From NCBI RefSeq assembly GCF_003688665.1, contig NZ_REFO01000010.1, forward strand, positions 1 through 64,000: a stretch of 64,000 nucleotides of DNA, written 5' to 3'. The DNA is from Hydrogenothermus marinus (lineage in GTDB: Bacteria > Aquificota > Aquificia > Aquificales > Hydrogenothermaceae). A program made the translations under genes and the position numbers. The notes below the pieces were generated by a model. It ran no database searches, had not been told where the DNA came from, and saw only the letters and a program-made list of their open reading frames with translations. This document shows, piece after piece, positions 16,711-26,287 of this stretch; position 1 is the stretch's first letter; every line of letters begins with the position of its first letter.

Positions 16711-18562
16711 TTATTTCTCTGGCTTTACCTTTTGAATTTAAAGATATTTTTTCATCTTTAGATTTTATTTCAAGCTTATACTCTTTAAAACCATATTCTT
16801 GTATTATAGATTTTATTTCTTCTTTCATTGTTTTTATATCTCCAAAGGTTTGAGTATATATGGCAATATTAAGTTTTTGATTTACTAAACTTGCCCTAAT
16901 AGATATATTTTCAATATTTAATTTTACTGACAATAGTTTATTTATATTCTCTTTTAAAGACTGAATATGTTCTATTTTTTCTGCTTGATTTATGTGTTGA
17001 ATCTCAAAATTATTATCTAACCCTTGATCAAAGGAAAAATCATTATTAGTTGAAATGGATGCTTGAGTATTATCGTTTTCAATTTTATATGTTTTCTTCA
17101 ATTCTTTTTGTATATTTTGAGTTATAAGGTTTGTAGGTATATTTTTATTAATCTCATTAAAAGAGTTATTTATATTTTCTTTAGTTGATATTGCTTGATT
17201 ATCTTCTTTCCAACTAAAATTTTTATCTATTTTTGAAAAATAAAAATAACTTTTATGTTTATTATAATATTTAGCTTTTAGCTGATGTATATTATTATCT
17301 GTTGGATAAACTTTTCCTTTATTATTTATATGTTTCTTATTAATTACTATAGTTTTTGATTTTATTATATCTGCTAACTGTTTTATAGTTTTAGAAACAT
17401 TAACTTCTGTTTTTTTAGTAGACTTAATCTTCTGATTAAGATTTAAATTATTTAAAAATAAAGTATTATTAGATAAGTTAAAGTTAGTATTTGATTGTTT
17501 TTTTATGAACTTTGAAAAAGAAATATTAGAATTATCTGTTTGTTTTTTAATTTCAGGATTATAAATAATTACGGATTTGTGAGTTTTTAGCTTTTCTAAA
17601 TTGATTTTTGTATGTGCTGTTTTAATTTTAGTAGTTTTGTGTTTTGAATTAACATTTCCAGTATTAATTAAATTAATTAATGGTAAATTTTCCTGTTCTT
17701 CATTATATGAAAGTTGTTTATCTTTTAAGCCTTTGTCTATTTTTAAATCTTTTTGTTTTTTAGAAGTTTTATTTATATGATTCTCTATATTTAATATATT
17801 GTTATTTATAGGTTCTTGATGTTGAAGAATTTTTTCTATTTTTTTATCAGAAATTTTAAAGCTAATTTTATTATCTTGATTATTTTTATTGGTAAAATTT
17901 AGTTTTATATCTTCAGTATTTTTTAATTTTCCTATATTTTTAACAATTTTATTGCCTTTACTTGAGATAAAATCATTAGAATTATTAATATTATTAAAGT
18001 ATCTTTCATTAGTACTGAAAGTATTTTTTGTTTTATCTTGATAAATTATTCTTTTATTTTCAGTGTTTTTTAAGTCCTTTGTATTCTTTATAGTTTGGTT
18101 ATTTTCAATTGAGATAATATTTATATTTTTACTATTAGATTTGTTATCAATATTAGTTAAATGTTTTTCATTAGCTATATTTATTGTTTTTTTTGACTTT
18201 AAGAAATTTTCAATTTTATCTTGATTAGTTATTCTTTTATTTTTCTTATTTAGTAGCCTAAAAGTTCTTTCATTTGTTTTTAGGTTGTTCTTTTTTTCAG
18301 TGATTTTAAGGATTTTATTATCGTCAATGTTTTCTTTATAGGATTTATTATATTTTTTATTTATTATCAAATTTCTTTGGTAGTTTTTGAAATACTTTAT
18401 ATAATCATTTGTATTTTCTTTACTCGTTTTCTTTAGGAATTCTTTTTTTGTAAAAAAATCTAATGCTTCTTCAAATTTTATTTTTACAGGCTTATTAGAT
18501 TTTTTTGTTTCTTTTATAAATAGCTTATTTAAAAGCAGATTTTTTATTTTTACAGTATTCAT
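16697..18562 (-). CDS. fliK: Probable hook-length control protein FliK
   Basis: A 621-residue protein dominated by low-complexity Asn/Lys/Ile/Thr sequence for about 530 residues, as expected of an unfolded molecular ruler. The last 90 residues are ordered: VKLNIENISIRASLVNQKLNIAIYT, then MKEEIKSIIQEYGFKEYKLEIK, which resembles the FliK C-terminal substrate-switching domain in pattern. The place between fliA and rod genes supports this. It is the only gene in the minus-strand run with a clear promoter-like sequence in front (18576-18604) and no Shine-Dalgarno. The call is by architecture; sequence similarity to known FliK is weak. Confidence 0.7.
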   Translation of the reverse strand: MNTVKIKNLLLNKLFIKETKKSNKPVKIKFEEALDFFTKKEFLKKTSKENTNDYIKYFKNYQRNLIINKKYNKSYKENIDDNKILKITEKKNNLKTNERTFRLLNKKNKRITNQDKIENFLKSKKTINIANEKHLTNIDNKSNSKNINIISIENNQTIKNTKDLKNTENKRIIYQDKTKNTFSTNERYFNNINNSNDFISSKGNKIVKNIGKLKNTEDIKLNFTNKNNQDNKISFKISDKKIEKILQHQEPINNNILNIENHINKTSKKQKDLKIDKGLKDKQLSYNEEQENLPLINLINTGNVNSKHKTTKIKTAHTKINLEKLKTHKSVIIYNPEIKKQTDNSNISFSKFIKKQSNTNFNLSNNTLFLNNLNLNQKIKSTKKTEVNVSKTIKQLADIIKSKTIVINKKHINNKGKVYPTDNNIHQLKAKYYNKHKSYFYFSKIDKNFSWKEDNQAISTKENINNSFNEINKNIPTNLITQNIQKELKKTYKIENDNTQASISTNNDFSFDQGLDNNFEIQHINQAEKIEHIQSLKENINKLLSVKLNIENISIRASLVNQKLNIAIYTQTFGDIKTMKEEIKSIIQEYGFKEYKLEIKSKDEKISLNSKGKAREINVKV

Positions 18563-18575
18563 AATTTATATGACT

Positions 18576-18604
18576 AATTTAGCTTATGGATTATATTTCG
18601 TCAA
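18576..18604 (-). promoter_or_regulatory. Sigma-70-type promoter before fliK
   Basis: On the minus strand the sequence reads TTGACG, 17 bases, TAAATT, close to the housekeeping consensus. The start of transcription would fall about 7 bases before the fliK ATG. No ribosome site is present, so the transcript may be nearly leaderless. It lies in a 48-base gap, the longest in this stretch of the flagellar run. Confidence 0.5.
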
Positions 18605-18610
18605 TAACTT

Positions 18611-19237
18611 TTAATATTTAAATATATTTTTAAGTTTTTTTATAGCTTGAGATTTGAGCTGTGAAATTCTACCTATGGATATACCTAGTTTTTCTGAAAT
18701 TTCCTTTAAATCTTTTTCTTCAAAAAAAATCATCTGAATAACCCTTTTTTCGTTTTCCGTTAATAAATTTAAGGTTGCCTCTATTTTTTCTCTTAATTCT
18801 ACTTTTTGTGCATACTCTTCCGGGGATTCCATATCTGATTTTAAAGTATCTACGAATTTTAAATTTTCACTATTACCTATTGCTTTTTCTATACTTAGAA
18901 ATATTGCTGAATTTGAAAGAGGCATATCCATGATTTCATCAATAGGTTTTTCTTCTTTTTTTATTTTATCTCTTATACCTCTTGGAACAATATCTATACT
19001 CCTTAAATAATCTAAAATTTCACCTCTAATTCTTATATATGCATATGTTGAGAATTTTGCTTTATCTTCATCGTAATTATCTAATGCTTTCATTAAACCT
19101 ATTACGCCTATATTTACAAGCTCATCAAAATCTATTTCTCCTTTTGGAATTCTATAATAGATTTTACTTGCTACTTTCTTTACAAGATTTAAATTATCTA
19201 AGATGATTTTATCTTTTTCTTCTTTTGTTAGTTGCAT
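18611..19237 (-). CDS. fliA: Flagellar sigma factor FliA (sigma-28)
   Basis: Sigma-70 family factor of 208 residues with regions 2 to 4. Region 2 shows NLVKKVASKIYYRIP, DFDELVNIGVIGLMKALDNYD and FSTYAYIRIRGEILDYLRSIDIVPRGIR, the FliA/WhiG signature. Region 4 has TENEKRVIQMIFFEEKDLKEISEKLGISIGRISQLKSQAIKKL. It should direct late flagellar genes; matching promoters are visible upstream of flgK and flgL in this window. It is slightly shorter than enteric FliA (239). No anti-sigma factor FlgM gene is seen nearby. It follows flhG by 6 bases. Confidence 0.95.
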   Translation of the reverse strand: MQLTKEEKDKIILDNLNLVKKVASKIYYRIPKGEIDFDELVNIGVIGLMKALDNYDEDKAKFSTYAYIRIRGEILDYLRSIDIVPRGIRDKIKKEEKPIDEIMDMPLSNSAIFLSIEKAIGNSENLKFVDTLKSDMESPEEYAQKVELREKIEATLNLLTENEKRVIQMIFFEEKDLKEISEKLGISIGRISQLKSQAIKKLKNIFKY

Positions 19238-19243
19238 AATTCC

Positions 19244-20095
19244 TTATTTATTTTTTAAGAATTTCAAAACTTTACGCCAAAAACTTTCATCAGAAACTTC
19301 TATTTTTTCCTGAGTTTCTTTTGATGCAATGTTAATTAAATTTCTTACAAAATCATCAGAAGGATATTCTTCAGATATTAGCTTTTTCTGTCTTATTGCT
19401 TTTTGTACATTTTGAGAAAATAATACCCATCCTTGAAACTCAAAAGATTTATTTAAAAATTTTTTTGCCAAATTATTTAATCTTTCATAGCTGTTTAATG
19501 CTTCATTTTTATTTTTACACATATTTGCAACTAATTTAAAATTACCATATCTATAAATTTTGTATAAAGATTTTATTAAAGCATAAGCATCCATTAAAGA
19601 GGTTGGCTCTGGGGTAAATATTACATAAGATTTGCTTGATGCCCTTACAAATGAACTTACTTTTGTACTTATTCCTGCAGCTGTATCTATAATTACATAA
19701 TCATATTTTTGGGAAAAATTTGATAAATCTTGTATTAACCTTGCAATTACATAATCTTCAAGATCGCTAATACTTTCTATTCCAGAAAAACCTGGGAGTA
19801 TATCTATTCCTCTTGTTCTTATTATTACCTCTGAAGGTTTTTTACCACTTAATAGATTTTTTATATTATTTTCAGGTCTAATATTTAATATTATATGGAC
19901 ATCTGCCATACCCATATCTGCATCAATAAGAAGAACCTTTTTATTAAATTTATTAGCCAGTATATAAGCAAAATTAGTAGCAAATGTTGTTTTCCCTACT
20001 CCACCTTTACCTGATGTAATAGATATAAACTTACTATTTATTTCTGCATTTTTCTTATTTACAAGCTCTATTAACTGTTTTGCTTGCTCATTCAT
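19244..20095 (-). CDS. flhG: MinD-like ATPase FlhG (flagellar number regulator)
   Basis: ParA/MinD-type ATPase of 283 residues with the deviant Walker A motif TSGKGGVGKTTFATN (about residues 27-41), LLIDADMGMADVHIIL, and the switch region YVIIDTAAG. FlhG works with the GTPase FlhF to set flagellar number and position and stimulates FlhF GTPase activity through its N-terminus. The short N-terminal segment MNEQAKQLIELVNKKN fits the activator helix. It overlaps flhF by 8 bases and precedes fliA, the order found in many polar flagellates. Confidence 0.93.
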   Translation of the reverse strand: MNEQAKQLIELVNKKNAEINSKFISITSGKGGVGKTTFATNFAYILANKFNKKVLLIDADMGMADVHIILNIRPENNIKNLLSGKKPSEVIIRTRGIDILPGFSGIESISDLEDYVIARLIQDLSNFSQKYDYVIIDTAAGISTKVSSFVRASSKSYVIFTPEPTSLMDAYALIKSLYKIYRYGNFKLVANMCKNKNEALNSYERLNNLAKKFLNKSFEFQGWVLFSQNVQKAIRQKKLISEEYPSDDFVRNLINIASKETQEKIEVSDESFWRKVLKFLKNK

Positions 20096-21215
20096 TAAAA
20101 TCCTCTAATAAGTAAGAAGCTATTAATTTTGGTGTTAATATTTTTATATCTTCTGGTACTTTTTGTCCTGTGCTTATATAAGAAACTGGCAATCCTGTTT
20201 TTATTGGAATATTTAATAGTATACCTGGCGTGGAAGTCTCATCTATTTTTGTAAAGAGAATATATTTTATTGGAAAATATCTTTTGTAATTGTTAATTAC
20301 ATTTATAGCTTCTTGATAATTAAAATTACAACTTATTGTTAAAACGCTGTCTAACCAATCAACACTTCCTTTTAAAATTTCTTTGATTTCTCCTAATTTC
20401 CAAGCATCATAATGACTTCTTCCAACAGTGTCAATAAAAACAAAATCCATATCAGACATTTTAAATAATGTTTCCCTTAAATTCTTAGAATCTGCAGTTG
20501 TATAAAAGGGTATATTTAAAATATTTGCATAAAATCTTGCTTGCTGTATAGCACCTACTTTAAAAGTATCGGTAGATATTACTCCAACTTTTAGGTTTTT
20601 GTTTAGAATAAAATTTGATGCTATTTTAAATAAATTAGTTGTCTTTCCTACTCCTGTAGGTCCTACAAAAGATATAACTCTAAAACTATTATCTTTATTT
20701 TCAACATTAAAATCTACAGAAAATTTAATATTTTCTTCAATTCCTTTTATTAATGCTTCTTCATAAGTTGATGTATTTAAATCCATTTTTCCTGATTCAA
20801 TATCTAAACCACAAGCAGATTCTATAACTTTCTTAGCTACATCTGGTTGAACTCCTTTCTCTGTTAAAAGTTTTATTAGATCTAATGCTTCTCCTGTAAA
20901 TTCTTTAAAGTCTTCTATATCTGATTTAACTCCAATATCAGTTTTTTCAGTAATAGGATATGTTTGTTTTATTTTTTCTTCTATTAAAGATTCCATTTTT
21001 TCCATAATTTCATCAAAATCAATTTCTGGTTTTTTTTCTTCTTCTTGTTGTTTTTCTACAAATAGCTTATATCTTTTCTTTTTCTTTAAAGGTAACCACC
21101 ATACTCTTTCAAAATATTCTTCATAATATAAGATTCTTACTTTTTCTCCAAGTTCTTGTTTTGCCGTATCTATTAGATTTTGTAAATCTTCTCCTTCATA
21201 AACTTTAATTTCCAT
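20088..21215 (-). CDS. flhF: Flagellar biosynthesis GTPase FlhF
   Basis: SRP-type GTPase of 375 residues that places new flagella, usually at a pole. The N-terminal basic domain is short (KVYEGEDLQNLIDTAKQELGEKVRIL is the typical FlhF opening). The NG domain has the P-loop VGPTGVGKTTN near residue 184, the DTVGRS motif (canonical DTAGRS has Ala, here Val), and the TKIDET specificity loop. It lies between flhA and flhG. No transmembrane segment is present. Confidence 0.94.
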   Translation of the reverse strand: MEIKVYEGEDLQNLIDTAKQELGEKVRILYYEEYFERVWWLPLKKKKRYKLFVEKQQEEEKKPEIDFDEIMEKMESLIEEKIKQTYPITEKTDIGVKSDIEDFKEFTGEALDLIKLLTEKGVQPDVAKKVIESACGLDIESGKMDLNTSTYEEALIKGIEENIKFSVDFNVENKDNSFRVISFVGPTGVGKTTNLFKIASNFILNKNLKVGVISTDTFKVGAIQQARFYANILNIPFYTTADSKNLRETLFKMSDMDFVFIDTVGRSHYDAWKLGEIKEILKGSVDWLDSVLTISCNFNYQEAINVINNYKRYFPIKYILFTKIDETSTPGILLNIPIKTGLPVSYISTGQKVPEDIKILTPKLIASYLLEDFNE

Positions 21216-21216
21216 T

Positions 21217-23289
21217 TTATCTCACCGAACCTAAAATATTTACTTTAATTTTTGGATCAATTTCACTATACGATAAAACAGCAAAATTTGGCAAGTATGG
21301 TTCTATAATCTGTTTTACATATCTCCTAATTACAGGAGATGTAATTAATACTGGCTTTGCCTGATTCATAAGGAATTTTTCGGCAGATTGGGAAAGTTGG
21401 TTAACTAAGTTTTGAATAAACCCTACATCTAATGGAGGTAGATCCCCTTCTGCTTCTTTAATTTTTTCAAGGATTTTATTTTCTATTTCTGGTGATAAGC
21501 TAACTGCATATAGAGTACCATTTGTTGCATATTGCTTTGTAATTACTTTCTTTAATGCTTGTCTAGCAAACTCCGTTAATAAATCAGGATCATTAGTTTT
21601 AACTATATTGTCAGATAAAGATTCTACTATTGTAAGTAAATCTTTAATTGGTACTCCTTCTTTAAGAAGATTTTGTAAGACTCTATGTAAAATATTTAAA
21701 GGTACTTGATCTGGAACAATATCCTTAATTATTGGATGTTTTTTAGCTACTGTATCAACAAGCTCTTTTGTTTCTGCTCTTCCTAAAATTTCATATGCAT
21801 GATTTTTTATTACTTCTGATAAATGGGTAATAATTACAGTAGGAATATCAACTACTGTGTATCCAAGCATTTTTGCTTTATCTTTTAATTCTGGTTTAAT
21901 CCAGTATGCATCAAGTCCAAAAGCAGGTTCTTTTGTCTTTTTACCTTCAATACTACCTTTTGTATTTCCTGTATCTATTGCAAGCAAATGATCTGGTTCT
22001 ATCTCTCCTTTTCCTACTTCTATATCTCTTATTAATATTCTATATTCTCCTGGTTTTAGTTCCAAATTATCTTTAATATGTACTAATGGTATTATAAGAC
22101 CAAGTTCTTTTGATAACTGTTTTCTTAAAGATTTAATTCTTTTTATTACTTCACCATTTTGAGATTCATCTACATAAGGAATTAGAGCATATCCTATCTC
22201 AAAGGTTATAGGTTCAGGTTGTATATCTATCTCTTCTTCCTCTTCTTCTTTTTGAGCTTCTTTTAAAAGTTCTTTGGCTTTCTCTTCTTCTTCCATTTTT
22301 TCTTTTTCTATTAAACTTTTTTGCATCATATAGCCTGTTATTGCAAGTATTACTCCAAGTAAGAAAAATGGAATTGTTGGCATACCAGGAACAATTCCCA
22401 TTATAAATAAAGCAGTAGCAGCCATATATAAAGCTTTTGGGAATGAAGTAAGTTCTTTTACAATTTCAAAGCCTAAATTTTCTTTAGCTACTGCTCTTGT
22501 TACCATCAAGCCTGCTGCTGTTGAAGTTATTAATGAAGGAATTTGAGATACAAGGCCATCACCAACAGTCAATATAGTGAAAGTTTTTAAAGCAGACTGT
22601 AAATCCATATTATGTTGAAAAATACCTATGGCAATACCACCTATAATATTTACTAAGGTAATTATAATTCCTGCTATTGCATCTCCTCTAATAAACTTAC
22701 TTGCACCATCCATAGCTCCGTAAAAATCTGCTTCTTGCTGTATCTGCTCTCTTCTTTTTTGAGCTTCTCTTTCATCAATAATTCCAGCATTTAAATCTGC
22801 ATCTATTGCCATTTGTTTACCGGGCATAGCATCTAAGGTAAATCTTGCTGCCACTTCAGATATTCTTTCTGTACCTTTTGTAATAACTATAAAGTTAATT
22901 GTTACAAGTATAATAAAAACTATAATACCAACTATATAATTCCCCCCTACTACAAATTCTCCAAATGCTTTTATTACTTGTCCTGCAGAATCAACACCTT
23001 CATTTCCATGTAGTAAAATTCTTCTTGTAGTAGCTACATTTAAAGAAAGTCTAAAAAGAGTTGCAAGTAAAAGTAAAGAAGGGAAAGAAGAAAGTTGAAG
23101 AGGATTATTTATATAAATAACTGACATTAATATAACTAAAGAAAAAGTAATACTTGATGTTAAAAGTATATCAAGTAGCAATGGTGGGACAGGGAGAACC
23201 ATTGCTCCAAGTATTGCAAGGATTAAAACTATAACTATTACATCTGAATATTTTTGAAACTTCAGAAAAATAGGTAATATATTTTCCAT
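21217..23289 (-). CDS. flhA: Flagellar export gate protein FlhA
   Basis: Largest export-gate protein, 690 residues. The N-terminal 330 residues carry about eight membrane helices and the conserved cytoplasmic loop FVVGGNYIVGIIVFIILVTINF, TKGTERISEVAARFTLDAMPGKQMAIDADLNAG. The C-terminal cytoplasmic domain, which forms the docking ring for chaperone-substrate complexes, begins after an acidic linker (KEEEEEEIDIQPEP) and contains HLSEVIKNHAYEILGRAETKELVD. It follows the flgJ-like gene with a one-base junction and precedes flhF. Confidence 0.97.
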   Translation of the reverse strand: MENILPIFLKFQKYSDVIVIVLILAILGAMVLPVPPLLLDILLTSSITFSLVILMSVIYINNPLQLSSFPSLLLLATLFRLSLNVATTRRILLHGNEGVDSAGQVIKAFGEFVVGGNYIVGIIVFIILVTINFIVITKGTERISEVAARFTLDAMPGKQMAIDADLNAGIIDEREAQKRREQIQQEADFYGAMDGASKFIRGDAIAGIIITLVNIIGGIAIGIFQHNMDLQSALKTFTILTVGDGLVSQIPSLITSTAAGLMVTRAVAKENLGFEIVKELTSFPKALYMAATALFIMGIVPGMPTIPFFLLGVILAITGYMMQKSLIEKEKMEEEEKAKELLKEAQKEEEEEEIDIQPEPITFEIGYALIPYVDESQNGEVIKRIKSLRKQLSKELGLIIPLVHIKDNLELKPGEYRILIRDIEVGKGEIEPDHLLAIDTGNTKGSIEGKKTKEPAFGLDAYWIKPELKDKAKMLGYTVVDIPTVIITHLSEVIKNHAYEILGRAETKELVDTVAKKHPIIKDIVPDQVPLNILHRVLQNLLKEGVPIKDLLTIVESLSDNIVKTNDPDLLTEFARQALKKVITKQYATNGTLYAVSLSPEIENKILEKIKEAEGDLPPLDVGFIQNLVNQLSQSAEKFLMNQAKPVLITSPVIRRYVKQIIEPYLPNFAVLSYSEIDPKIKVNILGSVR

Positions 23290-23585
23290 TATTTTTCTGT
23301 AGAATACATATTATACTTAGATATAGCTTCTTTTATATATTCTTTCAATCCTACAGAATCAGATTCTGAAATTTTTTCTGCTATCTGCATATCAAACATA
23401 TCTAAGTACATTTTTGAAGAAAAAGAGCTATTAAATATACCTTCAGGAATAGTTTTTCTAAATTCTTTTAATATCATTCTTATAAACATAGCTTCAAACT
23501 CTTTAGCTACACTATCAATATCTTTTTTTGTATCTAAATTTTGAATATCCCAGTAAGCTTTTACATTATTAGATGTTATTTTCAT
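23289..23585 (-). CDS. flgJ: Rod-binding protein (FlgJ N-terminal type)
   Basis: A 98-residue protein that matches only the N-terminal rod-scaffold half of enteric FlgJ: KEFEAMFIRMILKEFRKTIPEG and YLDMFDMQIAEKISES. There is no muramidase domain, which is common outside gammaproteobacteria; the peptidoglycan hydrolase must be elsewhere. It sits between flgI and flhA. The single-domain form is a normal variant rather than a truncation, because it ends cleanly before flhA. Confidence 0.9.
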   Translation of the reverse strand: MKITSNNVKAYWDIQNLDTKKDIDSVAKEFEAMFIRMILKEFRKTIPEGIFNSSFSSKMYLDMFDMQIAEKISESDSVGLKEYIKEAISKYNMYSTEK

Positions 23586-24680
23586 TTACATTACCTCTAT
23601 TTTCGCATGTATTTTCCCTGCTTCTTTTATAGCTTGTATAATTGCTATTAAGTCTCTTGGAGATACTCCTACTGTATTTAAAACATCTACTAAATCTTTT
23701 AAAGTAGGAGATTTAATACCAAAAATTCTTCCTTTTTCCTCTTTTATGTTTGTTTTTACCTGTGTAGTAGTTGCTGTTGCCCCTGCAGAAAGAGGAGGAG
23801 GTTGAGAAACAACAGGGGTTTTAGTAACTTCTACATAAATATTTCCATGAGAAACATAAATAGGTGTATCAAGTTTTATATCTCCACCCATTATAACTGT
23901 TCCTGTTCTTTCATCTATAACGACAACAGGATCATTGCTTACTGTTATTTTTTGGTTTAATACTTCATTCAAAAAAGCAACTTTATCTTTTATCTCTGAT
24001 GGAATTTCTACTTTTACAGTTGAAACATCTATAGCTTTAGCTATTTTTGCTCCAAAATAATTATTTATAGATTTTTCTATTTTGGTTGCAGTATCAAAAT
24101 TAGGATTTTTCAGTGTTAATACTATCTCTTTCTTATTTTCAAAGTTAAAAGGTAAATCTCTTTCTACTATTCCTCCATTTACTATAATTCCAGTAGTTGG
24201 GAAATTTTTTTGAATTTTTCCACCTTTATTAGATTCTGAAAATCCTCCACCTGTTGAAACAGGCCCCTGTGCAAAAGCATAAATTTTTCCATCAGGTCCC
24301 ATTAAAGGAGTTCTTATTAAAACTCCATTTCCAATATTTTTTGCATCTCCTAAGGATGCAACATTTACGTTAAATCTCATACCACTTTTAGCATAAGGTG
24401 GTAAAGAAGCAGTTACAATTACAGCAGCTGCATTTTTTGTTTTTACTTGTGCAGGATCTATATATATTCCCATTTTTCTAAGCATATTGGCAATACTTAA
24501 TAATGTAAATCTACTTGTAGTACCATCTCCTGTTCCATTTAAACCAACTACTATACCATATCCGACTAAGAAATTAGGTCTAACGCCAACAACATTGACT
24601 TCATTTTTTATTTTTACTTCTGTTTCTGCTAAAGCTGAAAATGTGAAAGCAATAATAAATAAAAATATAATCTTCTTCAT
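23586..24680 (-). CDS. flgI: Flagellar P-ring protein FlgI
   Basis: Periplasmic P-ring subunit of 364 residues with a signal peptide (KKIIFLFIIAFTFSALAE). Conserved motifs are VVGVRPNFLVGYGIVVGLNGTGDGT, KNAAAVIVTASLPPYAKSGMRFNV, YAFAQGPVSTGGG and VVVIDERTGTVIMGGDI. The C-terminal LKDLVDVLNTVGVSPRDLIAIIQAIKEAG is diagnostic. It follows flgH and implies a peptidoglycan layer and outer membrane. Confidence 0.97.
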   Translation of the reverse strand: MKKIIFLFIIAFTFSALAETEVKIKNEVNVVGVRPNFLVGYGIVVGLNGTGDGTTSRFTLLSIANMLRKMGIYIDPAQVKTKNAAAVIVTASLPPYAKSGMRFNVNVASLGDAKNIGNGVLIRTPLMGPDGKIYAFAQGPVSTGGGFSESNKGGKIQKNFPTTGIIVNGGIVERDLPFNFENKKEIVLTLKNPNFDTATKIEKSINNYFGAKIAKAIDVSTVKVEIPSEIKDKVAFLNEVLNQKITVSNDPVVVIDERTGTVIMGGDIKLDTPIYVSHGNIYVEVTKTPVVSQPPPLSAGATATTTQVKTNIKEEKGRIFGIKSPTLKDLVDVLNTVGVSPRDLIAIIQAIKEAGKIHAKIEVM

Positions 24681-24689
24681 ACCTATACC

Positions 24690-25394
24690 TTAAAATGGCC
24701 ATATTTTTACTAAAAATCTTGCAAGCCAGCCAGGTCTTTGATTATCTGCTATAAATCCTTTACCATTATATTCAACATACATATCTGATATTTTATCTGA
24801 TAATACAGAGTTATCCTGATTTATATAATTTGGATTTACTATACCAGATATTCTTAATACTTGAGTATCTTCATTTATTTTTATTATTTTTTTACCAACT
24901 ATAAATAAATTTCCATTTGGATAGACTTTAATAACTCTTGCAGTTATAGTAGCAATAAGTTTTGCTTTTCTTTGGGTATCCCCTGATCCTTTAAATGATG
25001 ATTTTGAACCTGCAGTTACTCCTGCAATAGGTGTTTTATTAACAATAGGTTTACCCATTAATGTTGGGGAAGGAAAATCTAAATTTACATTTGAATCTCT
25101 ATCTGATTGTGTATTTGCACTTCCTTGTCCTGTAATATTTTCTTGAACTAATATTGTAATTACGTCTCCTACTTTTCTTGCTTTATCATCTGAAAATAGG
25201 TTGTCATAACCTGTATAAAGAGATCCATCAGATCTTTTTATATTCTCTGTTTTTATATCTGGAGGTTTTGGATTAAAAAGAGGTTTATATACTTCCTTTT
25301 TTGAACTACAAGAACTTATAAAAATTAATCCAATTATTAAAGCTAATCCCTTCCAGATATAAATCTTACTTTGTTCTTTCCAATAACTTCGCAT
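24690..25394 (-). CDS. flgH: Flagellar L-ring lipoprotein FlgH
   Basis: Outer-membrane L-ring lipoprotein of 234 residues. The lipobox FISSC puts the lipidated cysteine at about residue 29 after a hydrophobic segment; the amino-terminal stretch before it is longer than usual. Core motifs are SLYTGYDNLFSDDKARKVGDVITILVQENITG and KVYPNGNLFIVGKKIIKINEDTQVLRISGIVNPNYINQDNSVLSDKISD. It overlaps the end of flgA by 52 bases, so the start codon lies within flgA. Confidence 0.95.
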   Translation of the reverse strand: MRSYWKEQSKIYIWKGLALIIGLIFISSCSSKKEVYKPLFNPKPPDIKTENIKRSDGSLYTGYDNLFSDDKARKVGDVITILVQENITGQGSANTQSDRDSNVNLDFPSPTLMGKPIVNKTPIAGVTAGSKSSFKGSGDTQRKAKLIATITARVIKVYPNGNLFIVGKKIIKINEDTQVLRISGIVNPNYINQDNSVLSDKISDMYVEYNGKGFIADNQRPGWLARFLVKIWPF

Positions 25395-26287
25395 AGTATA
25401 ATCTTCCCTGAAGATAAATTTCTAACTTTTATTATATCTTTTAACTTACCATTTTGTAGAGCTCTACCAATAATTTTTACTATAAAATCATTTCGTATAT
25501 ATATCACTTCTACATTAGTATTTCTTATTACTAATGGAATATCTTCTATATTCTTATATGTAATTGCTTCTCCTTCTTTTATACTATATTTTGCTCTCTT
25601 TCCAATAGCATTTTCTATATTTGAATAATATCTTTCATCTTTTTTTATTTTATGTTCTGCTAATTTTATATCATCTAAGGTTATTTCTTTTCCTTTTGGA
25701 ATAAATTTCTTTGCAATCACTATTTTTTTTACTTGATAATACCTTGTTGTAGCAGAAATTCTTTTGTTATTAATATAAATATCAAAATATATATATCTAT
25801 CTGTTTTTCTTTTTTCTTCAAATTTTATTTTAGGTTTGCCAAGAAATATTAAGTTAACCTTAGGTATATTTACATTTTCTATTTTAATATTCTTATAACG
25901 ATTTGATATATATTTTTTTATTTCATCTTTAAGAAAAGCTTGATCTACTTTTGTTTTTTTTATTACTACTATTGTAAAATTACCTTTTATAACTATATCC
26001 GTAGGTGATATATAATTTTCTTCAAGTTTTTTTAATACTAAATCTTTTGAAATTCTTTCTTTTTCTTTTTTTAAATCTGTTATTTTAATAGAGTTCAAGT
26101 AGTTTAAAAGATTTCTGTTCTCAGATTTTACAGTTGCTATATTTTTTAAGGTAATAGAAGGAGAATCTACGTAAGAAACTCCTTTAAATTCAATAATTAT
26201 TTTTCCATAAGAGAAATTAAATATTATTAATAGTAAAATTAAAAAAAGTTTAGCTTTTAAGTGTACTAACTGTTCTAAGCATTTCAT
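25343..26287 (-). CDS. flgA: P-ring assembly chaperone FlgA
   Basis: Periplasmic chaperone for FlgI polymerisation, about 314 residues. It has a hydrophobic export segment (LFLILLLIIFNFSYG), and in the second half an SAF/AFP-like domain: KKIVIAKKFIPKGKEITLDDIKLAEHKIKKDERYYSNIENAIGKRAKYSIKEGEAITYKNI, followed by the FlgA C-terminal strands DFIVKIIGRALQNGKLKDIIKVRNLSSGKIILCEVIG. It starts inside the end of flgG (ATG 26287; a GTG one codon upstream is equally possible) and its 3' end overlaps flgH. Confidence 0.93.
   Translation of the reverse strand: MKCLEQLVHLKAKLFLILLLIIFNFSYGKIIIEFKGVSYVDSPSITLKNIATVKSENRNLLNYLNSIKITDLKKEKERISKDLVLKKLEENYISPTDIVIKGNFTIVVIKKTKVDQAFLKDEIKKYISNRYKNIKIENVNIPKVNLIFLGKPKIKFEEKRKTDRYIYFDIYINNKRISATTRYYQVKKIVIAKKFIPKGKEITLDDIKLAEHKIKKDERYYSNIENAIGKRAKYSIKEGEAITYKNIEDIPLVIRNTNVEVIYIRNDFIVKIIGRALQNGKLKDIIKVRNLSSGKIILCEVIGKNKVRFISGRD

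Noticed and set aside
18300-18330. GACGATAA on the minus strand inside fliK as a sigma-28 promoter
   Set aside because: No TAAA-type -35 at the right distance and no gene start follows.
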